Of a stretch of 25,110 nucleotides of DNA, positions 13,470-20,497 are shown in pieces. The translations under genes were made by a program, and so were the position numbers. Each line of letters starts with the position of its first letter. Positions within the stretch are counted from its first letter, which is position 1. A model generated the notes under the pieces. The model saw nothing but the letters and a program-made list of their open reading frames with translations, did no database searches and had not been told where the DNA came from. Origin of the DNA: a virus; the IMG/VR virus record IMGVR_UViG_3300047480_000274, positions 1 through 25,110 of that record; one strand, 5' to 3'.

Positions 13470-13997
13470 ATGAAACATTTATTTAAATCGTTGGCAGCCT
13501 TCCAACAAGAAGTTCCCGTAATTCACAAGGGTACGCAAGGCTTCGGGTATTCTTACGCGGATTTACCCGCTATTTTTGAAAAGATTAACCCGTTGTTAGC
13601 AAAACACGGACTAGGCTTTACGCAGTTGCTTAATTCTAAAGATGGTTCGAATTACATAGTAACGGTAATTTTCCACGTTGAAACGGGGGAATCCATAGAA
13701 AGCCAAACTGTTATACCGCAAGTTACGTTAAAAGGAATGAACGATTACCAAAGTTTTGGAAGCGGTGTTACTTACTTTAGAAGATACGCGTTGAGTTCCG
13801 CGCTTGGATTAGTTACTGATAAAGATACGGACGCAAGTGGCGAACAAGTAAAACACGAACCAAAGAAGCCAAGTATAGACCAAAAGCGTTTAGGTAAGGC
13901 TTTGGAAGCAATCGCAGAAGGTAAGTACACTAAAGAGGAATTACTGGCGAACTTTAGTTTAACCGATTCACAAATTAAATTACTCGAAAACGTATGA
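13470..13997 (+). CDS. erf: ERF-family single-strand annealing protein
   Basis: 175 residues. The ERF signature is clear: GFGYSYADLPAIFEKINPLL, KHGLGFTQLL, a central beta region (NYIVTVIFHVETGESIES), then FGSGVTYFRRYALSSALGL and DKDTDA. ERF proteins (P22 Erf) coat single strands as rings and anneal complementary DNA, which allows genome circularisation and recombination repair. After about residue 125 there is a charged linker (KHEPKKPSIDQKRL) and a small helical C-terminal domain. It overlaps the exonuclease gene by 4 bases (ATGA), forming the usual annealase-exonuclease pair. Confidence 0.94.
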   Translation: MKHLFKSLAAFQQEVPVIHKGTQGFGYSYADLPAIFEKINPLLAKHGLGFTQLLNSKDGSNYIVTVIFHVETGESIESQTVIPQVTLKGMNDYQSFGSGVTYFRRYALSSALGLVTDKDTDASGEQVKHEPKKPSIDQKRLGKALEAIAEGKYTKEELLANFSLTDSQIKLLENV

Positions 13998-14665
13998 AAG
14001 TCCGATGTTCTCAAATTGGTAAGATAATGACTAACCCCCGCAAGTCGGGGGAAGTCCTATCGCAAACGGCTAAGTCCTACGTAGAAGAAATTGTATTGAA
14101 AGAAAAATACGGAATCAAAAAGGAATTTAGTTCACGTTACACCGATAAAGGTAACGAAGTAGAAGACCTTTCAATAGCGTTGGTTAACGAGGTTTTGAAT
14201 TATAAGTTCATTTACAAGAACGATGAATTTTTTGAAAACGATTGGATAAAAGGAACCCCCGACGTAAACACGGACGAAGTATTAATCGATGTTAAAAGTA
14301 GTTGGGATGCTTCAACGTTTCCATTCTTCGAAACTGAAATACCAAACAAAGATTATTATTATCAGTTGCAAGGGTATATGTGGTTAACGGGTAAAACGGA
14401 ATCCGTGTTAGCGTATTGTTTAATCGACACCCCGTTAGAAATGGTTGAAGACGAAGTAAGAAGAGCGCATTGGAAGTTACACCTAATTGACGAAAACACG
14501 GAACTACGGCAAGAAATAGAATCTAAACACAAGTTCGGACATATACCAAACAATCGAAGGGTTAAATATTGGTTCGTACAAAAAGACGAAGCCGTTATAG
14601 AACAAATCAAAGAGCGTGTTGAGTTATGCCGTGAATACTATAACTTATTAATGAAAACGATATGA
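13994..14665 (+). CDS. YqaJ/lambda-exonuclease-like recombination nuclease
   Basis: 223 residues. It opens MKVRCSQIGKIMTNPR, followed by SRYTDKGNEVEDLS, where E57 or its neighbour is a likely metal ligand. The PD-(D/E)XK centre is GTPDV (D90) and LIDVKSSW (D99, K101), with the supporting YYYQLQGYMWLTG helix. This is the viral YqaJ/Exo recombinase nuclease pattern: 5'-to-3' resection that gives 3' tails for the ERF partner. Length fits the family. It is coupled upstream to ERF and downstream to a membrane micro-protein by ATGA junctions. Confidence 0.88.
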   Translation: MKVRCSQIGKIMTNPRKSGEVLSQTAKSYVEEIVLKEKYGIKKEFSSRYTDKGNEVEDLSIALVNEVLNYKFIYKNDEFFENDWIKGTPDVNTDEVLIDVKSSWDASTFPFFETEIPNKDYYYQLQGYMWLTGKTESVLAYCLIDTPLEMVEDEVRRAHWKLHLIDENTELRQEIESKHKFGHIPNNRRVKYWFVQKDEAVIEQIKERVELCREYYNLLMKTI

Positions 14666-14787
14666 CACAAGAAGAACAAAAAGAATGGGACGAATTTAAC
14701 AATAGAATATTAAGATTTTTGTTTTTTGGTTTTGGATTCGTTTTTGGAACTATATTTTATTCAATAATGTTAAAATATTATAAATGA
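14662..14787 (+). CDS. 41-residue single-helix membrane protein
   Basis: The ATG overlaps the exonuclease stop and the TGA overlaps the next ATG (both ATGA). A charged start (MTQEEQKEWDEFNNRI) is followed by one phenylalanine- and glycine-rich membrane helix (about residues 17-36) and a short LKYYK tail. The likely topology is a single inner-membrane span. No family recognised. It fills a 118-base gap exactly, which supports it as real. Confidence 0.68.
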   Translation: MTQEEQKEWDEFNNRILRFLFFGFGFVFGTIFYSIMLKYYK

Positions 14788-14996
14788 ACATAACACACGA
14801 AAACGAAATAAAACACGAAGACACGGTACTAATGGCAGTAATGACAAAATATCACGAACGAAGTAAACGCGGGATACAAAAATACGGAACGAACCTAGAT
14901 AGAAAAGACGTTGATTTATTAGGGTGGTTAAACCACTTACAAGAAGAACTAATGGACGCTACGTTATACATAGAAAAACTAAAGAAGGAAATATGA
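14784..14996 (+). CDS. MazG-like small protein
   Basis: 70 residues. After a short lead it has RSKRGIQKYGTNLDRKDVD and WLNHLQEELMDATLYIEKLKKE. The 'LQEELxDAxxYxEKL' helix resembles the metal-binding ExxE..D helix of all-alpha NTP pyrophosphohydrolases (MazG/dUTPase-2 group), and I recall this short form from many phages. It could be a nucleotide-pool enzyme or a reduced, inactive relative: at 70 residues it is shorter than most active MazG domains. ATGA junctions lie on both sides. Confidence 0.65.
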   Translation: MNITHENEIKHEDTVLMAVMTKYHERSKRGIQKYGTNLDRKDVDLLGWLNHLQEELMDATLYIEKLKKEI

Positions 14997-15214
14997 AGGC
15001 GATATTAGAATTTAACTTACCCGAAGACGAAGTAGAATATTACTGCGCTAACAAAGGTACTGCGATGTTAAACGTTCTTTGGGAACTTCAACAGGAACTA
15101 CGTAAAATGTACAAGTACGAAGAATTAAACAAAGACGAAATGTTAATAGTTGAGCGAATGCGGGATTTTCTAAACGATAGCTTAAACGACCACGAAATAA
15201 ACCTAAACAAATGA
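14993..15214 (+). CDS. Small conserved phage protein, unknown
   Basis: 73 residues from the ATG at 14993, chosen because it overlaps the previous TGA (ATGA); the frame is open 69 bases further upstream only inside the previous gene. It starts MKAILEFNLPEDEVEYYC, then ANKGTAMLNVLWELQQELRKMYKY, and ends with an acidic helix. The 'MKAILEFNLPED...LWELxQxLR' pattern is one I recall from many phages without a known role. Its end overlaps the next membrane gene by 4 bases. Confidence 0.75.
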   Translation: MKAILEFNLPEDEVEYYCANKGTAMLNVLWELQQELRKMYKYEELNKDEMLIVERMRDFLNDSLNDHEINLNK

Positions 15215-15459
15215 AATACGGACTAATCTTTTTAAGCGCTTTAATTATCGAAATATGTTCTACCTTTTACATTAGATACGTTTCGGAAGCAAACACGTTA
15301 GGAATGTTGTTCTTTGCGTTTATAGGACCGTTTCTTGGTTTACCTTTTGCGGGTTATATGGTAGAATCCAAACTTTGGAGCGAACGAATTAAAATGGCTT
15401 TCTCGTTAGCCTTTGGATATGTAACGGGAGTAATAATAGTAATAAATTTAATTAAGTAA
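15211..15459 (+). CDS. Small multi-span membrane protein
   Basis: 82 residues with three hydrophobic segments: about 3-20 (YGLIFLSALIIEICSTFYI), 29-51 (TLGMLFFAFIGPFLGLPFAGY) and 60-81 (IKMAFSLAFGYVTGVIIVINL). It is probably an inner-membrane protein. Nothing marks it as a holin (it is far from the lysis cassette and in an early operon). Superinfection exclusion or membrane alteration are possible roles, unsupported by motif. ATGA junction at the start. Confidence 0.68.
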   Translation: MKYGLIFLSALIIEICSTFYIRYVSEANTLGMLFFAFIGPFLGLPFAGYMVESKLWSERIKMAFSLAFGYVTGVIIVINLIK

Positions 15460-15460
15460 T

Positions 15461-15700
15461 ATGGAAACAAAAACAAACACTGGAGCAATCTTTAAGAATG
15501 ACAAAAAACAAGGTAACCAACCCGACTACAGGGGAAAAGTAAACGTAAACGGCAAAGAAATGGAAATAGCGCTTTGGCTTAAAGAATCTTCCAAAGGCTT
15601 AAAATACTTTTCGTGTTCATTTAGTGAGCCTTATTTGAACGAAACCCCGAAACAAGTCCACACCCAAGTAATAGAAAAAGACGATTCATTACCATTTTAA
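15461..15700 (+). CDS. DUF736/SSB-like protein with an acidic LPF tail
   Basis: 79 residues. TGAIFKNDKKQGNQPDYRGK, then VNVNGKEMEIALWLKES and LKYFSCSFSEPY, resemble the DUF736 family and short phage OB-like proteins. The C-terminus is DDSLPF, matching the acidic DDxLPF tail by which bacterial single-strand-binding proteins recruit partners. In a recombination operon with ERF and exonuclease, a single-strand-binding role is attractive. The tail is seen directly; the DNA-binding role is inferred. It starts one base after the membrane gene. Confidence 0.62.
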   Translation: METKTNTGAIFKNDKKQGNQPDYRGKVNVNGKEMEIALWLKESSKGLKYFSCSFSEPYLNETPKQVHTQVIEKDDSLPF

Positions 15701-15702
15701 TT

Positions 15703-15912
15703 ATGTTTATAGACGATAATTCATTACGGAAGGAGTTAAAAGAAATTCTTCTTACGAAAACACGAAACCAAGTAGTAAAGGAAATAAAGTCCAAAGGGTT
15801 AAAGATGCACCAATATACAATAGACCGCTTTTTAAGTGGAGCGTTGGTAAGCATAAAAACTTTAAGAACTTTAGACGAATACGTATATCGAACGCAAAAA
15901 GGTTTTAAGTAA
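15703..15912 (+). CDS. Small helix-turn-helix-like protein, possible regulator
   Basis: 69 residues, basic and helical. DDNSLRKELKEILLTKTRNQ is followed by a helix-turn-helix-like stretch, VVKEIKSKGLKMHQYTIDRFLSG, and IKTLRTLDEYVYR, which resembles the last helices of XRE-type domains. It is the last gene of the early operon, directly before a terminator and the sigma operon promoter. It may regulate that switch. It begins two bases after the previous stop. Confidence 0.6.
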   Translation: MFIDDNSLRKELKEILLTKTRNQVVKEIKSKGLKMHQYTIDRFLSGALVSIKTLRTLDEYVYRTQKGFK

Positions 15913-15918
15913 AGAAAT

Positions 15919-15945
15919 ACCCCGCCGTAAAACGTGGGGTTTTTT
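15919..15945 (+). terminator. Intrinsic terminator ending the recombination operon
   Basis: CCCCG (15920-15924) with CGT (15926-15928) pairs with ACG and TGGGG (15933-15939) around a short A loop, with one bulged C, then six T (15940-15945). It is followed within 10 bases by the next promoter, so it insulates the sigma-factor operon. Confidence 0.88.
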
Positions 15946-15953
15946 GTGAGTTG

Positions 15954-15982
15954 TTGTGATTAGAAATTAATTATTATATTTG
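15954..15982 (+). promoter_or_regulatory. Host-type promoter of the sigma-factor operon
   Basis: TTG at 15954-15956 (or 15951-15953), a spacer of 18 (or 21) bases, then TATATTTG at 15975-15982. It lies 16 bases before the sigma gene, just after a terminator. Being of the host housekeeping type, it would let host polymerase make the phage sigma factor. Confidence 0.83.
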
Positions 15983-15998
15983 ACGACAAACTAAGCAA

Positions 15999-16532
15999 AT
16001 GGAATGGCTTAAAATAGTTGCAAAAGACCACAAAGAATGGGTTAAACTCGTTCAAAGTTTCGGCGAAGATTTCTTTGCTGAAGATATAGTACAAGAATCT
16101 TACCTTAGATTACACAAGTATTGCAAACCCGAAAACATTATACAGGATGGACAAATTAACAAAGGTTTTATGTATTTTGTTCTACGCAATCTTTACCTAT
16201 TACATATTAAGAGCGAAAAAAAGAACGCAATGGTAAGCCTAAACGAGTTAGCCGTATTAAAAGACGAACCCACCAACCTAACTAAAGAAGAAGCCTATAC
16301 AAGATTACTGAGTAAGATACACGAAGAAGTTGATTCTTGGCACTGGTACGACAAGCAACTATTTACAATCTATAAAGACACGGATTTAAGCATAAGGGAT
16401 ATAGCAAAAGAAACTACAATAAGTTCTAGTTCAATTTTTAACACCTTAAAGAACTGCAAAAGCAAAGTAAGGAATAAATTTAAGGAGGATTACGAGGACT
16501 ACAAAAACGAGGATTACGAATTAATTAAATAA
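15999..16532 (+). CDS. Phage sigma-70-family (ECF-like) RNA polymerase sigma factor
   Basis: 177 residues. Region 2 is visible at about 20-75: FAEDIVQESYLRLHKY (the 'AEDLVQETFLRL' core-binding helix) and FMYFVLRNLYLLHIKSEKK (DNA melting/-10 region). Region 4 is at about 115-162: WYDKQLFTIYKDTDLSIRDI followed by AKETTISSSSIFNTLKNCKSKV, a helix-turn-helix for the -35 site. Regions 1 and 3 are missing, as in ECF sigmas. It would redirect host RNA polymerase to phage late promoters. The C-terminus is an acidic Y/D/E/K repeat (KEDYEDYKNEDYELIK). It is first in the operon that leads to terminase and tail genes. No matching late promoter is visible in the window. Confidence 0.85.
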   Translation: MEWLKIVAKDHKEWVKLVQSFGEDFFAEDIVQESYLRLHKYCKPENIIQDGQINKGFMYFVLRNLYLLHIKSEKKNAMVSLNELAVLKDEPTNLTKEEAYTRLLSKIHEEVDSWHWYDKQLFTIYKDTDLSIRDIAKETTISSSSIFNTLKNCKSKVRNKFKEDYEDYKNEDYELIK

Positions 16533-16539
16533 AATAACT

Positions 16540-16932
16540 ATGGCACGACCAAGAAAAAAACAAGCCGAAGGATTAGGCGACACGGTAGAAAACATTTTAG
16601 AAGTTACTGGAATAGCTAAGGTAGCTAAATGGGTATTAGGCGAAGACTGCGGCTGCGAAGAACGCAAACAAAAGTTAAACGACCTTTGGAGATACACTAA
16701 ACCCGAATGCCTAACGGAAGACGAATACACCTACCTAGACGAATTCTTTAAGAAGGGTAGAAATTCAGTTGCACCCAGTGAACAACGAGAACTATTAAAG
16801 ATTTACAATCGAGTATTTAAGCAAAGAATGCAACCTACTTCGTGTGGTTCTTGTCTACGGGAAGTAGTGAACAAATTAAACCAACTTTACGCAATTTATA
16901 AAGAGGAGCAAGATGCAGTTAGTGAAGATTAA
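16540..16932 (+). CDS. Cys-motif protein upstream of terminase, unknown
   Basis: 130 residues. A basic start (MARPRKKQAEGLGDTVENIL) is followed by GEDCGCEERKQKLNDLW, PECLTEDEYTYLDEFF and a C-terminal SCGSCLREVVNKLNQLY. The DCGC and SCGSC pairs could bind one metal ion together. I recall similar proteins just ahead of terminase genes in Bacteroidota phages, with no known role. A packaging or DNA-binding accessory is plausible. It starts seven bases after the sigma gene and overlaps the ParB-methyltransferase gene by 20. Confidence 0.72.
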   Translation: MARPRKKQAEGLGDTVENILEVTGIAKVAKWVLGEDCGCEERKQKLNDLWRYTKPECLTEDEYTYLDEFFKKGRNSVAPSEQRELLKIYNRVFKQRMQPTSCGSCLREVVNKLNQLYAIYKEEQDAVSED

Positions 16933-18091
16933 CGAGGTTAAACCAAACCCAAAGAACCCACGGATAATAAAAGACGAAAAGTTTAATAAACTTGTAAAGA
17001 GCATACAGGAGTTTCCCGATATGCTTAATAAGCGCCCGTTAATCGTTTTTACTGACACGGATGGTAGATACGTTGTCTTGGGTGGAAATATGCGATTAAA
17101 AGCGTTAAAAGAACTAAACTACAAAGAAATACCAATAATCTTAGCAGATGAATGGACGGAAGAACAAAAAGCGGAGTTTTTAATCAAAGATAACGTAGGT
17201 TTTGGGGAATGGGATTGGGATAGTTTAGCGAATGAATGGGACGTAGAAAAATTAGACGATTGGGGTTTAGATTTGCCAGTTGATTTATCGGTTGCAGAAG
17301 AACTTGAAGCTGAAGAAGATAATTACGAAATTCCTGACGAGATAAACACGGACATAGTTTTAGGAGATTTATTTGAAATAGGCGAACACCGTTTACTTTG
17401 TGGGGATTCAACCGATAGCGACCAAGTGGCAAAGCTAATGAACGGGCAAAAGGCTGATATGGTATTTACCGACCCGCCTTATGGAGTAGATTATCAAGGG
17501 GGAGCATTAACTAAAAGAACAAAATTAGATAATGACCAAAAAAATACAAGTATATATCAAGAAGTAATACCAAATCTTTATTTGTTTACAATTGATAAAG
17601 TAGCTATGTATATTTGGCACGCTGCTGGATATGCTGATATGGCTTCTCACTTGGGCGATAATGATATACAAATAAGAAGTCAAATTATATGGAATAAAAA
17701 TATGGCTCAATTTGGTGCGTTATCTGCTCAATACAAACAAAAGCACGAACCTTGTTTTTATTGTTATAAGAAAGGACAATCTCCATATTGGTATGGTCCA
17801 ACAAATGAAGTAACAGTTTGGGATGTTAAAAGAGAATCTAAAAATGAATATCACCCAACTCAAAAACCTATTGAATTGCCAGAAAGGGCTATAAATAATA
17901 GTAGTAAAGTAAATGATATAGTTCTTGATTTATTTGGCGGCAGTGGTTCAACAATGGTAGCTTCACACCAACTTAAACGCAAATGTTACGGAATGGAATT
18001 AGACCCTAAGTATTGCCAAGTTATTATTGACCGAATGAAAAAATTAGACCCAAATTTAGTTATTAAGAAGAATGGAGTTGAATTGAAATAA
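16913..18091 (+). CDS. ParB-domain / DNA methyltransferase fusion
   Basis: 392 residues. Residues 1-95 are a ParB/sulfiredoxin-like domain (LVKINEVKPNPKNPRIIKDE; VVLGGNMRLKALKEL), which in phage proteins may act as a DNA-binding or NTPase module. Residues about 145-385 are a beta-class methyltransferase: NTDIVLGDLFEIGEHRLLCG, motif IV D187-PPYG, HPTQKP (314-319), then motif I DLFGGSGSTM (339-348). It would methylate A (N6) or C (N4). The part between motif IV and HPTQKP (about 17480-17870) and on to about 17960 is CG-poor and T-rich against native-style flanks, suggesting a replaced recognition region. Its position next to small terminase suggests marking of DNA before packaging. Confidence 0.9.
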   Translation: MQLVKINEVKPNPKNPRIIKDEKFNKLVKSIQEFPDMLNKRPLIVFTDTDGRYVVLGGNMRLKALKELNYKEIPIILADEWTEEQKAEFLIKDNVGFGEWDWDSLANEWDVEKLDDWGLDLPVDLSVAEELEAEEDNYEIPDEINTDIVLGDLFEIGEHRLLCGDSTDSDQVAKLMNGQKADMVFTDPPYGVDYQGGALTKRTKLDNDQKNTSIYQEVIPNLYLFTIDKVAMYIWHAAGYADMASHLGDNDIQIRSQIIWNKNMAQFGALSAQYKQKHEPCFYCYKKGQSPYWYGPTNEVTVWDVKRESKNEYHPTQKPIELPERAINNSSKVNDIVLDLFGGSGSTMVASHQLKRKCYGMELDPKYCQVIIDRMKKLDPNLVIKKNGVELK

Positions 18092-18109
18092 CAGCGAATA
18101 AACAGCGAT

Positions 18110-18448
18110 ATGCCAAATAAAGAAAATATACAAAAACACGAATTTAAAAAAGGCGAAAGCGGAAACCCTAACGGAAGGCCTAAAGGAGCAAAGAATAGAA
18201 GCACAATAGCACGGAGGTGGCTTGAAGTTAATCAAAGCCTAAAGAACCCTTTAACAGGTGAACAGGAGACAATGAGCCAAGAAGATTTAATGACGTTAGC
18301 GCTAATTAAAAAAGCAAGGGAAGGGGACGTAAACGCTTACAAGGCTTTAATGGATAGTGGCTATGGCGCACCCGTTCAACAAATCGAACAAACGTTAATG
18401 GAGCAACCTTTATTCCCCGATGTTCAAGAGGACAACAGCGACCAATAA
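18110..18448 (+). CDS. terS: Terminase small subunit-like (DUF5681-type)
   Basis: 112 residues. It begins with a basic FKKGESGNPNGRPKGAKN motif (residues 12-29), which defines the DUF5681-type proteins found ahead of large terminases, and then a helical region (TMSQEDLMTLALIKKAREGD; NAYKALMDSGYG). It would recognise phage DNA and bring it to the large subunit. The C-terminus is acidic (PDVQEDNSDQ), and its coding sequence overlaps the large terminase start by 29 bases. Role inferred from motif and position. Confidence 0.78.
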   Translation: MPNKENIQKHEFKKGESGNPNGRPKGAKNRSTIARRWLEVNQSLKNPLTGEQETMSQEDLMTLALIKKAREGDVNAYKALMDSGYGAPVQQIEQTLMEQPLFPDVQEDNSDQ

Positions 18449-19580
18449 GGTTCTAAGCCTTAAAAAACGGATTAAAATTATTCAAGGTGGAACTTCCGCT
18501 TCGAAAACGTATTCGGTTTTAGCTGTATTAATTAACAAGGCTGTAATGATTCCAAGTTTAGAAATATCGGTAGTCGCAGAAACAATACCGCATTTAAGAC
18601 GGGGAGCGTTAAAGGACTTTATTAAGATTCTAAAATGGACAAACCGATTTAACGAAAATCAATTTAACAAATCTTTACTTACTTACGAATTTAAGAACGG
18701 AAGCGTAATAGAATTTTTTAGCGCAGACGATTCGAGCAAGTTAAGAGGAGCAAGGCGCGACATTTTATATATCAACGAATGCAATAACGTTACCTTTGAT
18801 TCTTATAACGAACTTGCTATTCGAACACGAAAGGAAGTTTATTTAGATTTCAACCCTGCTAACGAATTTTGGGTTCACACGGAACTAAAAGACGAACCCG
18901 ACTCCGACTTTTTAATTCTTACTTATAAAGATAACGAAGCCTTAGACCAAAGTATAGTAGAACAAATCGAAAAGAACCGCGACAAAGCAAAGACGTCTAG
19001 TTATTGGGCGAATTGGTGGAAGGTTTACGGTGAAGGTCAATTAGGAATGCTAGAAGGTGTGGTGTTCTCAAATTGGAAAACAATAGACACGATACCAAAA
19101 GAAGCGAAGTTGTTAGGGATAGGGTTGGACTTCGGTTATACAAACGACCCGACCGCTATAATAGAAATATACAATTACAACGGTCAACGAATAGTAAACG
19201 AATTAGCCTACCAAACGGGGTTACTAAATAGCGACATCGCGAAACTCTTACCAAAACACGTACCCGTTTACGCGGATTCTTCCGAGCCGAAAAGTATAGA
19301 CGAAATAAAACGCTTTGGTGTAACGATTAAAGGAGTAACCAAAGGCAAGGATTCAATAAACTACGGAATAGACGTAATGCAGCGTAACGAATACATAGTA
19401 ACGTCGAATAGCAGTAATTTAATTAAAGAATTACGCTCGTATGTTTGGGATACCGATAAGCAAGGCAACCGCTTAAACAAACCAATAGATTTTAATAACC
19501 ACGCTATCGATGCGTTCCGTTATCACGAAATGGAAACGCTTGGAATAGGCTCAAATTACGGAAGCTATGCAATACGATAA
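18420..19580 (+). CDS. terL: Terminase large subunit (packaging ATPase and nuclease)
   Basis: 386 residues. The ATPase part has Walker A GGTSASKT (23-30) and Walker B ILYINE with E120. The RNase-H-like nuclease part has acidic residues at D237 (GIGLDFGYTNDPTA), D286 (VPVYADSSEP) and D364 (NNHAIDAFRYH), the expected three-aspartate layout of the Terminase_3/PBSX group. It pumps DNA through the portal and cuts the concatemer. Length is slightly short but complete. The ATG at 18420 lies inside the small-subunit gene (29-base overlap). Codon style is native. Confidence 0.96.
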   Translation: MFKRTTATNKVLSLKKRIKIIQGGTSASKTYSVLAVLINKAVMIPSLEISVVAETIPHLRRGALKDFIKILKWTNRFNENQFNKSLLTYEFKNGSVIEFFSADDSSKLRGARRDILYINECNNVTFDSYNELAIRTRKEVYLDFNPANEFWVHTELKDEPDSDFLILTYKDNEALDQSIVEQIEKNRDKAKTSSYWANWWKVYGEGQLGMLEGVVFSNWKTIDTIPKEAKLLGIGLDFGYTNDPTAIIEIYNYNGQRIVNELAYQTGLLNSDIAKLLPKHVPVYADSSEPKSIDEIKRFGVTIKGVTKGKDSINYGIDVMQRNEYIVTSNSSNLIKELRSYVWDTDKQGNRLNKPIDFNNHAIDAFRYHEMETLGIGSNYGSYAIR

Positions 19581-19749
19581 AACAAACGATATGCAAGTAA
19601 TGATTTCTCGCGTAGAGGAATACATTTACGAGCGCACTGGCAAACGGGTTCGAATAGTGTTTAACAATATGCCACGCTTTACGGCTAACTTTGAATTGCT
19701 AATTAAAGCACACGAATACGTTGTGAATTACAAAAACACGAATAAATAA
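19567..19749 (+). CDS. 60-residue protein after terminase, unknown
   Basis: The ATG at 19567 overlaps the terminase end by 14 bases; another in-frame ATG at 19591 would give 52 residues starting MQVMISRVEEYI. The protein looks like a small alpha/beta unit (ISRVEEYIYERTGKRVRIVF, then a helix FELLIKAHEYVVNY). No family recognised. It sits between packaging and tail genes. Confidence 0.6.
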   Translation: MQYDKTNDMQVMISRVEEYIYERTGKRVRIVFNNMPRFTANFELLIKAHEYVVNYKNTNK

Positions 19750-19759
19750 TTATAACTAT

Positions 19760-20497
19760 ATGAAGTTAGAAATAACCGTACCGAGTTCAATTAGCGAAAT
19801 TCCTTTAGTGAACTACCAAAAGTTCCTGAAGTTACAACAATCTTCAAACGATGAAGAATTTATCGCGCAGAAAATGATTGAGATATTTTGCGGAATAGAA
19901 CTCAAAGACGTTGTTAAAATGAAACTAACAAGCGTTAACGACTTAATTATTCACTTCAAAAATATATTCGCGGAGAAACCAAAATTTAAGCCTACGTTTA
20001 AGATTAAAGACCTTGAATTCGGGTTTATTACCGATTTAGAAAATATAAGTTTTGGCGAATACGTAGACTTAGATAACTACTTAGCGAAGTGGGACGATTT
20101 CCATAAAGCTATGGCGGTAATGTACCGACCTATCAAAATACGGAATAAGGATAAATACGAAATAATCGAATACACTGGCGCAGGCGAATACGCGGAACTA
20201 ATGCAGTACGCGCCTATGGACGTAGCAATCGCGGCTTCGGTTTTTTTTTGGACTTTAGGAAGCGAGTTACTAAGCGCTACCCTAAACTATTTAGAGAAGG
20301 AACTGAAGACGATGAGCGAGACCGAACAAGCGACTTTAGCGCACGAACTCAATTCGGAAAAAAGTGGGGATGGTATAGCTCAATCTATGGACTTGCTAAA
20401 GGAGACCTTACAAAATATGACGAGGTTGTTAAATACGGATTATATAAATGTCTTACCTATCTCACATTCGAAGCAGAAAAAAACGAAATCGAATTAA
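19760..20497 (+). CDS. Tail assembly chaperone, G-type (unshifted product)
   Basis: 245 residues. LEITVPSSISEIPLVNYQKF, IFCGIELKDVVKMKLTSVND and the stretch around ISFGEYVDLDNYLAKWDDF followed by MAVMYRPI resemble the N-terminal domain of tail assembly chaperones (lambda gpG class) in Bacteroidota phages. These bind the tape measure protein during tail building and are not in the virion. After residue 160 the gene contains a T-run slippery site and continues in frame (ATLNYLEKELKTMSETEQATL; SGDGIAQSMDLLKETL) to a K-rich end. The second product, made by -1 shift, has a different C-terminus. The identity rests on the remembered family, context and the frameshift layout. Confidence 0.78.
   Translation: MKLEITVPSSISEIPLVNYQKFLKLQQSSNDEEFIAQKMIEIFCGIELKDVVKMKLTSVNDLIIHFKNIFAEKPKFKPTFKIKDLEFGFITDLENISFGEYVDLDNYLAKWDDFHKAMAVMYRPIKIRNKDKYEIIEYTGAGEYAELMQYAPMDVAIAASVFFWTLGSELLSATLNYLEKELKTMSETEQATLAHELNSEKSGDGIAQSMDLLKETLQNMTRLLNTDYINVLPISHSKQKKTKSN
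20242..20248 (+). promoter_or_regulatory. -1 ribosomal frameshift site (T TTT TTT)
   Basis: A run of nine T (20241-20249) contains the classic X-XXY-YYZ heptamer T-TTT-TTT in the chaperone frame (codons 20243-20245 and 20246-20248, both Phe). A -1 slip moves reading into the 20248-20523 frame. A weak 4-bp hairpin (AGCG 20261-20264 with CGCT 20275-20278) lies 12 bases downstream; I see no strong pseudoknot. Confidence 0.82.

Noticed and set aside
14924-14992. Longer start for the 73-residue protein
   Set aside because: It would use sequence inside the MazG-like gene; ATG at 14993 gives the ATGA junction and the recognised N-terminus.
17184-17432. Minus-strand proline/asparagine-rich frame in the ParB-methyltransferase gene
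   Set aside because: It is the complement of the acidic linker region of the fusion protein; repetitive composition explains the open frame.
17613-17621. TATATTTG-like string inside the ParB-methyltransferase gene as a promoter
   Set aside because: It lies in the middle of a gene in an AT-rich tract with no gap or terminator; expected by chance.
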